Assembly: GCA_003022685.1 (NCBI GenBank)
Contig: PXSV01000080.1
Span: forward strand, 1-32,044
Source of the DNA: Halobacteriales archaeon SW_9_67_24
GTDB taxonomy: Archaea; Halobacteriota; Halobacteria; Halobacteriales; Halococcaceae
Direction of reading: 5' to 3'
DNA: 32,044 nucleotides
Under the pieces are notes generated by a model. That model made no database searches. It was not told the origin of the DNA and saw only the letters and a program-made list of their open reading frames with translations. Numbering within the stretch: the first letter of the stretch is position 1; each line of letters starts with the position of its first letter. The position numbers and the translations under genes were made by a program. Positions 31,201 through 32,044 of this stretch are shown piece after piece.

Positions 31201-31991
31201 CGTGCCCGAAGCGCTTCGTTCATCGCGTCCACTGGAGCGTCCCGACCGGTCCACCGCTCGAACGCCGCGACGCCCTGGTACAGCAGCATCCACCCGCCGT
31301 CGATCGTCGTCGCGCCCGTCGCCGCGGCCTCGCGCAGCAGTCGCGTCTCGATCGGCGTGTACACCGCGTCGAGCACGGCGAGATCGGCATGAAGCGTTTC
31401 GGGGGGAACCGGCGTCTCGTCGCTCTCCATCCCGACGCTCGTGGCGTTCACCAGAACGTCGGCGTCGGGAACGAGCGCTTCGAGCGCGTCGAGGCCGTGC
31501 CCGCTCGCACCGTCGACCTCGTCGGCGAGGTCGTGTGCGCGCTCCACCGTGCGGTTGGCAATCACGACGTCCATTCCCCTATCGGCGAGCGCGAACGCCG
31601 CCGCACGGCCCGCCCCGCCAGCGCCGACGACGACCGCTCGTCCGTCGAGCGCGACATCGTGGTGGGCGAACGCCCGTCTGACGCCGGCGGCGTCGGTGTT
31701 GTGGCCCGTCGGTTTTCGTCCACTGAAATCGACCGTGTTGACCGCGCCGATCCGCGCCGCGAGGTCGTCGGGGTCGACGAGGGCGAGGACGTCCTGCTTG
31801 AACGGGATGGTGACGTTCAGCCCCTGGATGCCGAGTGCGCTTGCACCCACGATGGCATCCTCGATGTCCTCGGTATCGGGCTCGAACGTCACGTACCGCG
31901 CGTCGATCCCGCGTTCTTCGTAGGCCGCCTCGTGCATCGGCGGCGACAGCGAGTGGGAAACGGGGTTGCCGAGTAGCCCGAACACCTGCAT
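31194..31991 (-). CDS. aroE: Shikimate dehydrogenase
   Basis: This 265-residue enzyme reduces 3-dehydroshikimate to shikimate with NADPH in aromatic amino acid synthesis. The shikimate site is marked by [11 protein letters not shown] (residues 10-20) and catalytic Lys65 in [14 protein letters not shown] and HNTDAAG follow, then the nucleotide loop [11 protein letters not shown] and cofactor-selecting NRTVERA. The end has the usual [15 protein letters not shown] and [17 protein letters not shown]. The ATG at 31991 has a TATA-like TTATCGG about 26 bases upstream (near 32015-32021), giving a leaderless start. The final 53 bases of the window contain that promoter and no other gene. Confidence 0.95.
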   Translation of the reverse strand: MQVFGLLGNPVSHSLSPPMHEAAYEERGIDARYVTFEPDTEDIEDAIVGASALGIQGLNVTIPFKQDVLALVDPDDLAARIGAVNTVDFSGRKPTGHNTDAAGVRRAFAHHDVALDGRAVVVGAGGAGRAAAFALADRGMDVVIANRTVERAHDLADEVDGASGHGLDALEALVPDADVLVNATSVGMESDETPVPPETLHADLAVLDAVYTPIETRLLREAAATGATTIDGGWMLLYQGVAAFERWTGRDAPVDAMNEALRARI

Positions 31992-32044
31992 GGAAGCACG
32001 CTCGCGGCACGGCCCGATAAGCGCGGTGGTCGGCCGCTAACGGG

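Overview
The window is high-GC haloarchaeal DNA (class Halobacteria). Its predicted proteins are strongly acidic. TATA-like boxes sit about 26-27 bases upstream of many start codons, as in leaderless haloarchaeal transcripts. Genes of haloarchaeal type include a DpsA-like ferritin, a two-subunit beta-ketothiolase, an HTH/Zn-ribbon regulator and Tat-exported lipoproteins. I cannot assign a genus. No rRNA, tRNA, CRISPR array or recognisable insertion sequence is visible.

Layout. (1) 1-6.7 kb, minus strand: an iron-type ABC importer (lipoprotein binding protein, fused permease, broken ATPase), with a GT39-like membrane glycosyltransferase and a partial membrane protein downstream. (2) 6.7-8.0 kb: a GT75/RGP-like glycosyltransferase preceded by a metal-regulator-like box and a long DNA hairpin. 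(3) 8.1-12.2 kb: a two-gene secreted cassette in which the first protein carries three tandem beta-rich repeats and a C-terminal dockerin, and the second carries a cohesin-like domain on a Thr-rich stalk. (4) 12.3-15.8 kb: a tightly coupled minus-strand operon of ATP-dependent DNA ligase, metallo-beta-lactamase nuclease and SOUL-family protein. (5) 16.0-20.7 kb, plus strand: a SWIM zinc-finger protein, then an SDR reductase, acyl-CoA carboxylase carboxyltransferase, thiolase alpha and thiolase beta, probably polyhydroxyalkanoate-precursor or propionate metabolism. (6) 20.7-22.8 kb: a coiled hypothetical protein, a 53-residue microprotein behind a metal-regulator-like box, and a frameshifted Na+/Ca2+ exchanger. 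(7) 22.9-26.3 kb: an Lrp/AsnC regulator divergent from a TrkA-N protein plus APC transporter operon, with two palindromes in the divergent promoter region. (8) 26.4-32 kb: DpsA, a second microprotein, two tRNA-editing hydrolases (YbaK and AlaX types), an HTH/Zn-ribbon regulator, a Rieske protein, a broken PabC/BCAT-like lyase, a helix-hairpin-helix protein and shikimate dehydrogenase.

The most notable signals are: the adjacent dockerin and cohesin genes, which suggest a secreted protein complex; three copies of the inverted repeat TTAGG-N4-CCTAA placed on promoters at about 6.65, 7.88 and 21.55 kb, matching the DtxR-type iron-box pattern and suggesting one metal regulon that joins the importer, the GT75-like gene and the microprotein; the 80-bp hairpin at about 7.98 kb; and four frame-breaking lesions in three otherwise well-conserved genes, two of which look like internal deletions removing key motifs. 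The lesions may be true decay or sequence/assembly error, and read data would decide.
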